Shown piece by piece: positions 16,397 to 24,593 of a stretch of 64,000 bases of DNA. The position numbers and the translations under genes were made by a program. Positions within the stretch are counted from its first letter, which is position 1, and each line of letters opens with the position of its first letter. The notes beneath the pieces were generated by a model, which saw only the letters and a list, made by a program, of their open reading frames with translations, did not search any database and was not told the origin of the DNA. Origin of the DNA: Anaerolineae bacterium (lineage in GTDB: Bacteria > Chloroflexota > Anaerolineae > 4572-78 > J111); the NCBI GenBank assembly GCA_023382535.1, contig JAHDWA010000017.1, positions 62,001 to 126,000 of the forward strand. The letters are read 5' to 3'.

Positions 16397-17155
16397 TTAG
16401 AGTTCTGTTGTTGGCTCATGGGCCGGCAGGCTGGTATAAATGGTTAAAACATCGCCGTGACTCTCGGCCCAGACCCGGCCTCCCTGTTTCTCGGCCAGGG
16501 CGCGGACGAGGGGTAATTCTAATCCGCCCCGACCCAAAGAGGTGCGCCCGGTCGAGTCAACATTGACCGTCAAATCAAACAGGTCCGTCTCTTCGGCCTG
16601 GGGCGAACTGACCTGGGCAATTTCCAGGCGGAGGATGACATCTGTGGTCTCGTTCCAGGCAGCCAGGGTGATGGATCCTTTTTTGGTCGCCTTATAGGCG
16701 AATTTGAACAGACTCTTAAGCATCTGGGCTACCCGGTCCCGGTCGGCCCAGACGGCGGGTAGGGGCGGGCTGATTTGGTTGATCAGCTCAGGCTGTCCCG
16801 GCTCGGCGGTAATAAAGGCGGGCAGAGCGGCTTCAACCACGCCGTTCAAATCAATCTTTTTGGGGTCAAAGGTCAAGCGGCCGGCTTCCAATTTGCTCAG
16901 GTCAACCACGGTGTTGATCAGGTGCAGCAGGTTTTGGGCGCTCTGGTAAATGGCGCTGATATCGGCCTGCTGGGTTTCGTTGAGCGGTCCTTCGATCTCT
17001 TCGAGCAGCAGTTCGGCAAAGCCCAAAATTGAATTCAGGGGACCACGGAGGTCGTGAGAAAGGTGGTACACTTCCAGCGGCTGGCGGGAGGGGCCGCTGG
17101 TTTGTTTTTGTAAGGCCAGGGCATGGGGCCGGGTGGGGGCGGCGTCGGTCATCAA
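16397..17155 (-). CDS. Histidine kinase-like protein with a degenerate ATPase domain
   Basis: A 252-residue soluble protein. The HisKA helix is clear, with His in YHLSHDLRGPLNSILGFAE (about residue 34). In the following HATPase-like part the N-box reads LKSLFKFAYKA instead of the usual N-x3-NA, no DxGxG box can be found, and only a weak G-box (GRGGLELPLVRAL) remains. ATP binding therefore looks impaired. It could act as a phosphotransfer or phosphatase partner, or be an eroded kinase. No membrane or sensor domain is present. It is a lone gene next to the tRNA genes. Confidence 0.8.
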   Translation of the reverse strand: MMTDAAPTRPHALALQKQTSGPSRQPLEVYHLSHDLRGPLNSILGFAELLLEEIEGPLNETQQADISAIYQSAQNLLHLINTVVDLSKLEAGRLTFDPKKIDLNGVVEAALPAFITAEPGQPELINQISPPLPAVWADRDRVAQMLKSLFKFAYKATKKGSITLAAWNETTDVILRLEIAQVSSPQAEETDLFDLTVNVDSTGRTSLGRGGLELPLVRALAEKQGGRVWAESHGDVLTIYTSLPAHEPTTEL

Positions 17156-17211
17156 TTCCTCCAGGGTAGATAGTGTACTATCATTCTACCATAGGCAGGC
17201 TCATTTCTCAA

Positions 17212-17240
17212 TTGACTTTCGGGTATTCCTCTGCTAAAAT
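17212..17240 (+). promoter_or_regulatory. Promoter of the tRNA-Ser genes
   Basis: TTGACT (17212-17217), a 17-base spacer and TAAAAT (17235-17240), 19 bases before the first tRNA. Confidence 0.65.
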
Positions 17241-17259
17241 AGTGCCTGTAACGAAGTTG

Positions 17260-17346
17260 GGAGGGATGGCAGAGCGGTCGATTGCGGTGGTCTTGAAAAC
17301 CATTGAGGCTGCAAGGTCTCCGGGGGTTCGAATCCCTCTCCCTCCG
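17260..17346 (+). tRNA. tRNA-Ser (anticodon TGA)
   Basis: A class II tRNA of 87 bases. The acceptor stem is GGAGGGA with TCCCTCC and discriminator G. The anticodon loop CTTGAAA has TGA at 17294-17296, a long variable arm follows, and the T loop is TTCGAAT. No CCA is encoded. It reads UCN serine codons. Confidence 0.95.
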
Positions 17347-17349
17347 CTC

Positions 17350-17440
17350 TAGGCATTAACAATTGATCATTGACCATTAATTATTGGCAATGTCTCATTG
17401 GTCAATAGCCAACCGTCAATTGTTAATTGTCAACGATTAA
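17350..17440. repeat. Imperfect inverted repeat between the tRNA genes
   Basis: The left half carries ACAATTGATCATTGACC and the right half GGTCAATAGCC and TCAATTGTTAATTGT, largely reverse complements made of CAATTGA/GGTCAAT-type units. GTCAATAGCCAA recurs at about 28565. It belongs to the STRR-like class. Confidence 0.5.
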
Positions 17441-17445
17441 TTTAT

Positions 17446-17537
17446 GGGGAGGTGCCAGAGTGGACGAATGGGGCCGCCTGCTAAGTGGTTGTCGGGGTAA
17501 AACTCGACCGTGGGTTCGAATCCCACCCTCCCCGCCA
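17446..17537 (+). tRNA. tRNA-Ser (anticodon GCT)
   Basis: A class II tRNA with acceptor GGGGAGG/CCTCCCC, discriminator G at 17534 and an encoded CCA at 17535-17537. The anticodon loop CTGCTAA has GCT. The T arm is GTGGG-TTCGAAT-CCCAC. It reads AGC/AGU codons. Confidence 0.95.
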
Positions 17538-17605
17538 CACTGACCGTCTTCCTTACGGAGGCGGTCATTTTATTAGGTGACGTGCGTGAGCTACGTTACC
17601 TGTTG

Positions 17606-17657
17606 CGTCTTGCGTGTTGCGTATCACCGGATAACGGAAGACGAAACACGCAACACG
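17606..17657. repeat. STRR-like inverted repeat
   Basis: Units of TTGCGTG type (left arm 17606-17622) are mirrored by ACGAAACACGCAACACG (17641-17657). The same unit type recurs at 35462-35509. Confidence 0.55.
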
Positions 17658-17674
17658 ATGTAAGGAGTAAGCCG

Positions 17675-18298
17675 ATGACCCTGCCGCTCATTCTGAATTC
17701 TGCCGCTGTTGGACCGTATGCGATGAATGCTTACGCGGTTATCTGCCCGGAAACGAAGCAAAGCCTGCTGGTAGATCCCGGCGCGGAGCCGGAGACGCTG
17801 CTGGGGCTGCTGGCCGGCTCAACGCCGGTGGGCATTGTGGTGACGCACGGCCACCACGACCACGTGGAGGCTTTGGACGAGATGAAGGCCAGGCTCAACG
17901 TGCCGGTCTATATGCATCCCGGCGACTCGCCGATGAACCTCAGCGCCGATGTCTGGCTGAGCGATGGGGATACCATCACGGTCGGGCAGCACACCCTTCG
18001 GGTTATCCATACGCCCGGCCACACGCCCGGGATGGTCAGCCTGATGCTGCCGGACCAGCGGGTCATTGTCGGCGATACGATTTTTAAGGGCGGGCCGGGG
18101 AAAACCTGGGCGCCCTACTACTTTGCTCTGACCATGGCCACGCTGCGCAACATCGTCTTCAAATGGCCCGACGATACCATTTGCTTCCCCGGCCACGGCC
18201 CCTCTTTCCGCATCGGCGACGAGCGCCCTGTCTTTGAAGCCTTCCTCCAGCGCTCCCACCCGGCCGATTTGCACGGCGATGTGTCGTGGGACATGTGA
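17675..18298 (+). CDS. Metallo-beta-lactamase-fold hydrolase, glyoxalase II-like
   Basis: A 207-residue MBL protein with THGHHDHVEAL (the HxHxDH motif), HTPGHTPGMV, GDTIFKG and a late FPGHGPS histidine, so all metal ligands are present. Glyoxalase II enzymes cleave S-lactoylglutathione. In bacteria without glutathione the substrate may be another thioester; it cannot be told here. The ATG at 17675 has AAGGAG eight bases upstream. Longer in-frame starts would run into the tRNA gene. Confidence 0.88.
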   Translation: MTLPLILNSAAVGPYAMNAYAVICPETKQSLLVDPGAEPETLLGLLAGSTPVGIVVTHGHHDHVEALDEMKARLNVPVYMHPGDSPMNLSADVWLSDGDTITVGQHTLRVIHTPGHTPGMVSLMLPDQRVIVGDTIFKGGPGKTWAPYYFALTMATLRNIVFKWPDDTICFPGHGPSFRIGDERPVFEAFLQRSHPADLHGDVSWDM

Positions 18299-18309
18299 GT
18301 TAAGGGTGT

Positions 18310-18660
18310 ATGAACTGGCAGCGCCTGGCCCCAACCCTCACCTCGATCGCCCTGATCCTGGTTATCACCTTTTTGCGCGATAAATCACGCACCTTCGCGG
18401 CCATCGTTGCCGTGACCCCGATCAATATTACTCTGGCCCTGTGGATTGTCTCCGGGGCCAGCGGCGACGACCCGGCCAGCCTGGCCGATTTTTCCCGCGT
18501 CCTGCTGGTGGGGCTGATCCCGGTGGTGCTCTGGGTCGTGACCGCCTTTCTGACTTTTCGGGCCGGCTGGTCACTCTGGGCCACCTTTGGGCTGGCCTAT
18601 TCGGTTTGGGCGGCGCTGATTGGGCTGGGCTTTGCGGTGGGGTGGTTGTCGGTTGAGTGA
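18310..18660 (+). CDS. Small integral membrane protein (DUF3147-like)
   Basis: A 116-residue protein with three or four hydrophobic helices (about residues 8-22, 30-48, 64-85 and 90-112) and short polar loops. The FLRDKSRTFAAIVAVTPINI segment resembles DUF3147 proteins, whose function is unknown. It follows the MBL gene after 11 bases and is probably co-transcribed. Confidence 0.65.
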   Translation: MNWQRLAPTLTSIALILVITFLRDKSRTFAAIVAVTPINITLALWIVSGASGDDPASLADFSRVLLVGLIPVVLWVVTAFLTFRAGWSLWATFGLAYSVWAALIGLGFAVGWLSVE

Positions 18661-18846
18661 ACCCACAGAAAGTGTGGACGGTAGACAGGGAGATGATAGG
18701 GTCTGCGACTTTGCTACTCTGCTACCTGTTGGTTAACGAGTGATAAACTCCAGGTTTATGCTGCTCCCCTCATTTTAGTCCCAGCTAAATTATGTCAAAT
18801 CGAATATTTCGAATAAAAATTGCAATATAACGGGGGCAAGAAGCTC

Positions 18847-18875
18847 TTGAGTTGCGACTCGAAATGTGTTATTAT
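18847..18875 (+). promoter_or_regulatory. Candidate promoter of the SPFH gene
   Basis: TTGAGT (18847-18852), a 17-base spacer and TATTAT (18870-18875), in AT-rich DNA about 120 bases before the ATG. Confidence 0.5.
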
Positions 18876-18921
18876 GTCAACATAATTTAAAATCATTGCA
18901 ATGTAGCCTTTAACAAGTGAT

Positions 18922-18957
18922 AACAGCGCGCGGGGTCGCATGGACCCGGCGCGTTGT
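18922..18957 (+). terminator. GC-rich hairpin in the SPFH gene leader (possible attenuator)
   Basis: AACA and CGCGC pair with GCGCG and TGTT, capped by GGGTC with GACCC. A TTGTTGTTT stretch follows. It lies between the promoter and the gene, so it would form in the leader and could stop transcription early. Confidence 0.5.
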
Positions 18958-18995
18958 TGTTTATAGGGGTCTTGTGGAATGTAAGGAGGTATAAA

Positions 18996-21338
18996 ATGGC
19001 AACTACAGCCGGAACTTTGCCGTCAGAAACATCTATTAGCAAGCGCATCCTCTGGTGGAGTATTGCCTTGTTCGGCATTTTTATAGTGACAGGAGTGCTT
19101 TTAGCCTTCAATTACTGGGTGGCAGTCATCTTTTTCTTTGTTAGCCTGTTGATTTTGGTTCGATTTGGCTTAGAGGAATATCAAGGGCGAGGTTTATGCT
19201 TACTATTGGTTTTAAACCTATTTATTGCCGCTCTGGTCGGTAGTCTAGTACTACTTTTTCTATCCAACGATCAAAGAATTCCTCAGTTAGCTCAAAGTAG
19301 TGCTCTTGCTAACATCTTTTTTAGTAATAGTCTTGCAATAGTTTTCACATCCATTTTAATTGGTATACTAGCCGCTATAGATACGATTGTTCTTTTCCTT
19401 TTACTCGTTGCTATGGCCAGTATAGGTATCTTGCGATGGCACAAAACAGACCGTGAAATTACTTTTGGAGGAATGTATTGGCATTTGCTTAGCACACTTT
19501 TGGGTATGTTTCACTTTTGGGTCGTTGTTGATGATTTTGAGATCAAAGGCAGCCAAAAGGATAAGGAGCGCTTGGACAATTACGGAGGGCCAGGCTGGAT
19601 TACTGTTTATCCAGGGCATGTTGTAGTCTTACATAAATGGGGAAAAATTACTCGTGCAGTTGGTTTAGGCTCGACAATGTTAAAACACGCAGAGCAGGTT
19701 AAAGCTGTCTTGCCAATAAGACCTAAAGGAGGGATTAGCGAGATCAAAAATGTACTAACACGAGATAGAATCCCTTTGACGATAACAGTATTGCACGCAG
19801 TTCAGGTAGACCCAGCAGGTGAAACCAAAGCGCGATTAGAACAGGTTATAGACCAGACTAAAAATCAGTTAGAAGAGCTGAAGGTTATTGGAAAATCCTT
19901 GCCTGAGAAAATAGAAGATGCAGAAAAACGTTTGGAGAAGGCTGAAAAAGATTTGTCCAGCACATTAGAAACAGATGTTGAGAAAAGAAAATTCCAGCAA
20001 CAAGCTATTAATGATGCGAAAAAGCAGTTGGATGACTTAAAAAGTGTTCAGGAATCTTTACCCCAAAAAATAAAAGATGAGGAAAAACGGCTGAAACAAA
20101 CAGAGGAAGGATTTTCTAACCTGCCAGAAGCGGTTGCGAATATAAGAACATCTCTTCAACAAGATGTAGACAGAGCTAAAAAACAGTTGGAGGAGGCATT
20201 ACGAGATAACGAGTATGCGAGAAATGGCATTAAAGATGCTCAAAAGCACTTAAAAGCAGCGGAAAAACGCCTTAACGTAACAATGAAAACAGTGGCAGGG
20301 ACAAAAAATCGTTTACAACAACTGGTAAGCAAAATTAGAATATGGTTACAAGCTGCACAACATACACTTGGTCAGTCTACTCCTGCCATTGAAAATACTC
20401 AAAAACGCCTGGAAGAGGTCGAACGTAATTTAAGTGATCTAAGGACTGTAACGGCCCAAATACGGAGAGACCTTCTACAAGCTGTTGATGAGGCTAGAAA
20501 GCAATTACGAGACGCAACTAAGTATGGTAAAAGCACTGAGGACAAAGTCGAAGATGCTAGGAGGCAGTTGAAAGAAGCAGAAAATCGGCTGAGGAATATT
20601 AAAGACAGTAAAAACGATAATCTTATCGGTGACAGTTATAATCAGTGCTATGAAAGTATTGCGGAGTTGGTAGCTATCAAGTCTCCTGATGTATGGGAAT
20701 CATTAAAAAGTCCGGTTGAACGTAACTTAAGAGATGCAATAATGTCTGAGGACTTTGAAAGCCTGTTTAATATTGACCAGAGTAACAAAGATTTAGCCGA
20801 AAGAATAGACCAACGCAAAATCTCGGAAATCGAAAAGGTAGTGTTTGATAAGGCCAAACAATCACAAATTAATGATGGGATTGTACTACGGGTTGTAGAT
20901 ATTACTCAAATTCGTTTCCCTGAAGAGATTGAAGAGAGGATAAAGGCTGAAGTTACTGCTCTAGCTGAAGCCAGAATAAAAAATACTGAAGCCGATACTA
21001 AGCAAAAAACTGCAATAGTTGAGAATAAAATTATGCTTCAAAAGGTTAATACTAGGCGAGTAGCAAGGGTTACCGAAGCAAGAGGGGAGTTGGAGGCTGC
21101 AAAAATTCGGGCTGAGGCTGCAAAAATTCAAGCTCAGAGCAGAGCAGAGCAGTTTAAGCAAATTATTCAGGTTTTAAGACAACAAAATCAATCGGAGGAG
21201 ACAATCAAAACTATATTGCAACATATCGTTGCTTCAAATGCCACACTCCATTATATTCGTAGCGAGCAGACAATAAATCCGGCCCCTAAACCAAACGGGA
21301 ATCACAAACCAGACTTGAGAGAGCAACAATTCGCCTAA
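18996..21338 (+). CDS. Membrane SPFH/band-7 protein with five inserted 53-residue coiled-coil repeats
   Basis: A 780-residue protein. ATG at 18996 follows AAGGAGGT. Residues 15-150 hold about four membrane helices. Residues 200-275 resemble the first half of an SPFH domain (GPGWITVYPGHVVVLHKWG; TRDRIPLTITVLHAVQVDP). Residues 545-660 resemble the second half, ending in VVDITQIRFPEEIEERI. Between them lie five near-53-residue units (about 280-542), each with a D-x2-KKQL half and a DAEKRL half. An Ala/Glu-rich helix (655-725) typical of SPFH tails follows. SPFH proteins form ring or cage oligomers on membranes. The gene is AT-rich compared with its neighbours, which suggests transfer. The SPFH call is from motifs, not from a search. 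Confidence 0.75.
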   Translation: MATTAGTLPSETSISKRILWWSIALFGIFIVTGVLLAFNYWVAVIFFFVSLLILVRFGLEEYQGRGLCLLLVLNLFIAALVGSLVLLFLSNDQRIPQLAQSSALANIFFSNSLAIVFTSILIGILAAIDTIVLFLLLVAMASIGILRWHKTDREITFGGMYWHLLSTLLGMFHFWVVVDDFEIKGSQKDKERLDNYGGPGWITVYPGHVVVLHKWGKITRAVGLGSTMLKHAEQVKAVLPIRPKGGISEIKNVLTRDRIPLTITVLHAVQVDPAGETKARLEQVIDQTKNQLEELKVIGKSLPEKIEDAEKRLEKAEKDLSSTLETDVEKRKFQQQAINDAKKQLDDLKSVQESLPQKIKDEEKRLKQTEEGFSNLPEAVANIRTSLQQDVDRAKKQLEEALRDNEYARNGIKDAQKHLKAAEKRLNVTMKTVAGTKNRLQQLVSKIRIWLQAAQHTLGQSTPAIENTQKRLEEVERNLSDLRTVTAQIRRDLLQAVDEARKQLRDATKYGKSTEDKVEDARRQLKEAENRLRNIKDSKNDNLIGDSYNQCYESIAELVAIKSPDVWESLKSPVERNLRDAIMSEDFESLFNIDQSNKDLAERIDQRKISEIEKVVFDKAKQSQINDGIVLRVVDITQIRFPEEIEERIKAEVTALAEARIKNTEADTKQKTAIVENKIMLQKVNTRRVARVTEARGELEAAKIRAEAAKIQAQSRAEQFKQIIQVLRQQNQSEETIKTILQHIVASNATLHYIRSEQTINPAPKPNGNHKPDLREQQFA

Positions 21339-21367
21339 TGGGATGAGGTAATCTAGAACCTATCAAT

Positions 21368-21658
21368 TTAGGACCGATCTAGGTAAATCGGCTCACTATC
21401 AATTATCTCTACTTTAGCATTTAGGCGTGCTCTAATTTTGGCTCGGTGAGCAGCTTTACCTACCTCAAAAATTTCGTTTAAGCCAGCAACTTGAGCAATT
21501 GTATCCAACCCTTCCTCAAAACCAATCTGGTATCCTTGAGAAAACTCATTTGATTCATTTTTACTAACTAGGCCCTGTTGGGCTTTCCAGATAGCCAATA
21601 ACATATTAAGCAATTCATCATAGAGTATCATGCCAACTGGGGCGCTGAACTTATCCAT
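21368..21658 (-). CDS. 96-residue protein of unknown function in the AT-rich island
   Basis: A soluble, mainly helical protein with SQGYQIGFEEGLDTIAQVAG in the middle and no recognised domain. GAGGA precedes the ATG. It converges on the SPFH gene and has its own promoter, whose spacer carries a GAAC-N4-GTTC palindrome. AT-rich codon use matches the SPFH gene. Confidence 0.65.
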   Translation of the reverse strand: MDKFSAPVGMILYDELLNMLLAIWKAQQGLVSKNESNEFSQGYQIGFEEGLDTIAQVAGLNEIFEVGKAAHRAKIRARLNAKVEIIDSEPIYLDRS

Positions 21659-21684
21659 TAGACAGATTTGTCCTCACAATCAAT

Positions 21685-21714
21685 ATTTTAACAGAACAAA
21701 CGTTCTTTTGTCAA
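21685..21714 (-). promoter_or_regulatory. Promoter with embedded LexA-like box (GAAC-N4-GTTC)
   Basis: On the minus strand TTGACA (21709-21714), an 18-base spacer and TAAAAT (21685-21690). The spacer holds AGAACGTTTGTTCT (21693-21706), a perfect match to the GAAC-N4-GTTC operator of Gram-positive-type LexA (DinR). Confidence 0.6.
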
Positions 21715-21863
21715 GTCTATTTGTTAAAGAACTATCACTCTTTAAATCAATAATACCATATTCACCGGAAATTTTCTATCCCCCACGAGGCACAAAAATT
21801 GAGGTAAAGCCTAAACAACGAGAGATACAAGTTGATTAGCCAAGAATATCACTCTCTCCTTTG

Positions 21864-22118
21864 TCAAGGACGCAAAATCCGACGTATTTCACAGAGAATA
21901 GCCTTTAACGTATCGGGTAATAACTCCGGGTTTCCAGTTACAGACAAGATCAGAACAGTGAGAATAATGGTAACTGCCAGAACGACTAACCACGTCTGAC
22001 CAGTGCTCGTAAAAATCAGGACGAGCAAAGTTAATGTCACGGTCAGCATTAGCAAGGTCATTAACTCTTGGTCTTTATTTCCTCTTTGTTTTCCATTATT
22101 TCCAGGTTGTGTGATCAT
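21864..22118 (-). CDS. Small protein with two membrane helices
   Basis: An 84-residue product. A polar N-terminus (about 18 residues) is followed by two hydrophobic helices (about 20-40 and 43-62) and a basic amphipathic tail. AAGAGGTGG precedes the ATG. No family was recognised. Its promoter has a LexA-like site similar to that of the neighbouring gene, so the two are probably co-regulated. The size and layout could suit a holin-like or stress-induced membrane peptide, but this is speculation. Confidence 0.62.
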   Translation of the reverse strand: MITQPGNNGKQRGNKDQELMTLLMLTVTLTLLVLIFTSTGQTWLVVLAVTIILTVLILSVTGNPELLPDTLKAILCEIRRILRP

Positions 22119-22150
22119 TGTGCCACCTCTTAAATTTTAAAAATTTTATA

Positions 22151-22179
22151 ATTGTACTCAAAACAAATGTTCTGGTCAA
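22151..22179 (-). promoter_or_regulatory. Promoter with near-LexA box upstream of the two-helix membrane protein
   Basis: On the minus strand TTGACC (22174-22179), 17 bases and TACAAT (22151-22156). The spacer contains AGAACATTTGTTTT (22160-22173), which agrees in 12 of 14 bases with the box at 21693. A further partial copy, AGAACAAATTTCT, lies at 22188-22200. Confidence 0.55.
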
Positions 22180-22312
22180 ATCATTTTAGAACAAATTTCT
22201 AGTCATTCAAAATATCAAGTGATGTAAACCCTCCTATAAACAATTTGGACGGTCTTTCTTTCCCAATGTTTGTTACCTTACGTTAAAACTGTTAGATGTG
22301 GCTAGTAAAAAA

Positions 22313-22349
22313 TGAGGCGTGACTTACACCATTTTGTAGTCACGCCTCA
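22313..22349 (-). terminator. Intrinsic terminator of the phosphatase gene
   Basis: TGAGGCGTGACT (22313-22324) and AGTCACGCCTCA (22338-22349) form a perfect 12-bp stem. On the minus strand it is followed by a T tract (bases 22307-22313). Confidence 0.85.
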
Positions 22350-22511
22350 AAAATTAACTATCTGAAGTATTAACTGATTTTAAGGCAATTTCAATTGAGC
22401 AAAAAGTCCTAGTTTTACCTAACCCGAATCACCTCCAAGCATTCCATTAATTGTAGAACCTAAGTACCTACGACACGACTATGCTCCCAGTAACTCTCCT
22501 CACAGCAATCC

Positions 22512-23162
22512 TCAAACCAGCCCCAGCAACTCCCCCGGCTCCTCGACCAACACCTGCGCACCGCTTTCCACCAACTCTTCCGCGGAGCGAAACCCCCACA
22601 ACGCCCCGACCGGAAACATGCCGGCGGCGCGGGCGGTCTGCATATCGGTGGCGGTATCGCCCAGGTAGAGGAAGTTGGCGGGGGGGATGTTCAAGCAGGC
22701 GGCGATTTCGATGGCTCCGGCCGGGTCGGGCTTGCGCGGGACGGCCTCGCGCAGGCCGAAGACCGGGTCGAAGGTCCAGCGGGGCAGCAGTTCGCGGACA
22801 CAGCGCACGGTGAAGTCGTGCGGCTTGTTGGAGAGAACGGCCAGCTTCAGGCCGCGGGCCGACAGGGCGTCCAGCATGTCGGCTACACCCGGATAGGGTT
22901 TGGTTTCAACCTGCCAGTTCTGGTCGTAGTCGGCCTGGAATCCGGCCAGGCAGGCGGCAATGGTCGCCGCATCCCGCCGGTTTTCCGGCAAAGCGCGCGT
23001 CACCAGCAGGCGCGCCCCCTCGCCGACAAAATAACGGTAGGCATCCAGGGGATGGGTGGGCAAACCCCGCGCCGCCAGCACCCGGTTCACGGCGTTGCCC
23101 AGGTCGGCCAGCGTATCGAGAAGGGTGCCGTCAAGGTCGAAAAGGACAGCTTGGTAGGTCAT
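22512..23162 (-). CDS. gph: HAD-superfamily phosphatase, phosphoglycolate phosphatase-like
   Basis: A 216-residue HAD hydrolase with all four motifs: VLFDLDGTLLD (nucleophile Asp), LAVLSNK (Thr/Ser motif), the RKPDPAG lysine and YLGDTATDM. The helical cap between residues 15 and 80 is of the Gph type. The likely reaction is removal of phosphate from 2-phosphoglycolate, but HAD specificity is hard to read from sequence. I start at the ATG at 23162, directly before TYQAVLFDLD. Upstream in-frame codons fall in a repeat element. Confidence 0.8.
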   Translation of the reverse strand: MTYQAVLFDLDGTLLDTLADLGNAVNRVLAARGLPTHPLDAYRYFVGEGARLLVTRALPENRRDAATIAACLAGFQADYDQNWQVETKPYPGVADMLDALSARGLKLAVLSNKPHDFTVRCVRELLPRWTFDPVFGLREAVPRKPDPAGAIEIAACLNIPPANFLYLGDTATDMQTARAAGMFPVGALWGFRSAEELVESGAQVLVEEPGELLGLV

Positions 23163-23201
23163 GGAGATACTCTTTCTGCCGTGTTGGGCTGTTCCAAAAT
23201 G

Positions 23202-23250
23202 TGATACGTAATGCGTGAAAAAATCCTTACGTATCACGCATCACGTATCA
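23202..23250. repeat. STRR-like inverted repeat
   Basis: TGATACGTAATGCGTGA (23202-23218) and TCACGCATCACGTATCA (23234-23250) match as inverted copies in 16 of 17 bases. Both arms are built from TGATACG/TGATGCG units. Confidence 0.65.
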
Positions 23251-23272
23251 GGCCAGTTGAATAATTTCGACG

Positions 23273-24559
23273 CTACCGGATCACTTCCAGTCCACCCATA
23301 TACGGCCTTAGCACCTCCGGCACGACGATGCTGCCATCGGCCTGCTGGTAATTCTCCATCACGGCGATCATCAAGCGCCCCGGCGGCAGGCCGCTGCCGT
23401 TCAACGTGTGCAGAAATTCCGGCCTGGCTCCGCGCTCGCGGCGGAAGCGCAGGTTGGCCCGGCGGGCCTGGAAGTCGGTCACGTTGCTGCAACTGCTGAT
23501 CTCCATCCACTCGCCCTGGCCGTGCTCGCCGGGAACCCAGGCTTCAACATCGTACTTCTTGGCGGCGGCAAAGCCGAGGTCGCCGGTGCACATCTGCACC
23601 ACCCGGTAGGGCAGTTTCAGCCGCTGGACCAAATCCTCGGCGTTGCCGACGATCTCCTCCAGGTGTTCGTAGCTGTTCTCCGGCAGGGTGTAGTGGTACA
23701 TCTCGACCTTTTCAAATTGGTGGACCCGCTTGATGCCGCGCACGTCGCGCCCGGCGCTCATCTTCTCCCGGCGGAAGCAGGGGGTGTGGCTGAGGTAGCG
23801 AATGGGCAGTTGGTCGGCCTCCAAAATCTCGTCGCTGAAGATGTTGGTCAGCGGGACTTCCGCTGTGCCGATAAACCAGTAATCCTCCTCGGCGTCGTGG
23901 TACATATTCTCGCGGAACTTGGGCAGATGGGCCGCGCCGATCATGGCCTGCTCGCGGACCATAAAAGGCGGGTAGATTTCGGTATAGCCGTGCTCGCGCA
24001 CGCCGACGTCAATAAAAAAGTTGGTCAGGGCGCGATGCAGCGCCGCGCCGGCCCCTTTGAAGAGGTAAAAACGGGTGCCGCTGATTTTGACCCCGCGCTC
24101 AAAATCAATGATGCCCAGCGCCTCGCCCAGCTCCCAGTGCGGCCTGGGGGTAAAATCAAACTGCGGCGGCTTGCCCCAGCGGCGGACCTCCACGTTGTGA
24201 TGCTCGTCCGGGCCGACCGGCACGCCGGGGCCGGGCATATTGGGGACATATAACTGTTTATCCAGCAAATCGGCCTCAACCTGGCGCAGAGTTTCATCCA
24301 GTTCGCTAATTCTGTCGCCGATGCGGCTCATTTCCTCTTTCTTAGCCTCAGCCTCAGCCTTCTTCCCCTGGCCCATCAACTGGCCAATGGCCTTGCTGCC
24401 GGCATTGCGCTCCTGGCGCAGGGTTTCGACCTCCTTCAGCAAGTCGCGCCGCTGCCGGTCGAGTTCCAAAATCTCGTCAACCGGCGCGTCGGTGTTGAGA
24501 TCACGCAGCGCCGCTTTGACCTGCTCCGGGTTCTCCCGGATGAAATTTAGATCGAGCAT
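23273..24559 (-). CDS. serS: Seryl-tRNA synthetase
   Basis: A 428-residue class II synthetase of normal length that charges tRNA-Ser. The N-terminal coiled-coil arm (about residues 28-105) that grips the tRNA long arm is present. Then follow motif 2 (CFRREKMSAGRDVRG) and motif 3 (LNGSGLPPGRLMIAVMENY), with TAEVPLTNI of the active site between. The gene has a serine T-box leader and its own promoter, so it is induced when serine tRNA is uncharged. Confidence 0.97.
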   Translation of the reverse strand: MLDLNFIRENPEQVKAALRDLNTDAPVDEILELDRQRRDLLKEVETLRQERNAGSKAIGQLMGQGKKAEAEAKKEEMSRIGDRISELDETLRQVEADLLDKQLYVPNMPGPGVPVGPDEHHNVEVRRWGKPPQFDFTPRPHWELGEALGIIDFERGVKISGTRFYLFKGAGAALHRALTNFFIDVGVREHGYTEIYPPFMVREQAMIGAAHLPKFRENMYHDAEEDYWFIGTAEVPLTNIFSDEILEADQLPIRYLSHTPCFRREKMSAGRDVRGIKRVHQFEKVEMYHYTLPENSYEHLEEIVGNAEDLVQRLKLPYRVVQMCTGDLGFAAAKKYDVEAWVPGEHGQGEWMEISSCSNVTDFQARRANLRFRRERGARPEFLHTLNGSGLPPGRLMIAVMENYQQADGSIVVPEVLRPYMGGLEVIR

Positions 24560-24593
24560 AGGTTCCTCCTTCAGTCAATTAAAATATTGCAAA

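Larger units (their letters stand above)
18661..18995. other. Intergenic region upstream of the SPFH gene
   Basis: About 335 bases where base composition drops sharply towards A+T. It contains a palindrome TCGAATATTTCGA near 18800, the promoter and hairpin listed separately, and the ribosome site AAGGAGGT. No open frame is convincing. Confidence 0.6.
22119..22511. other. Intergenic region upstream of the two-helix protein gene
   Basis: AT-rich spacer of about 390 bases holding the promoter above and the terminator of the phosphatase gene. GC content returns to the genome level near 22480. No gene is seen. Confidence 0.6.

Noticed and set aside
17347..17445. An additional RNA gene between the two tRNA-Ser genes
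   Set aside because: The inverted repeat has no tRNA or known RNA features and matches the short-unit repeat class.
23408..24253. A 281-codon open frame opposite serS
   Set aside because: Entirely antisense to the seryl-tRNA synthetase gene with no recognisable product.
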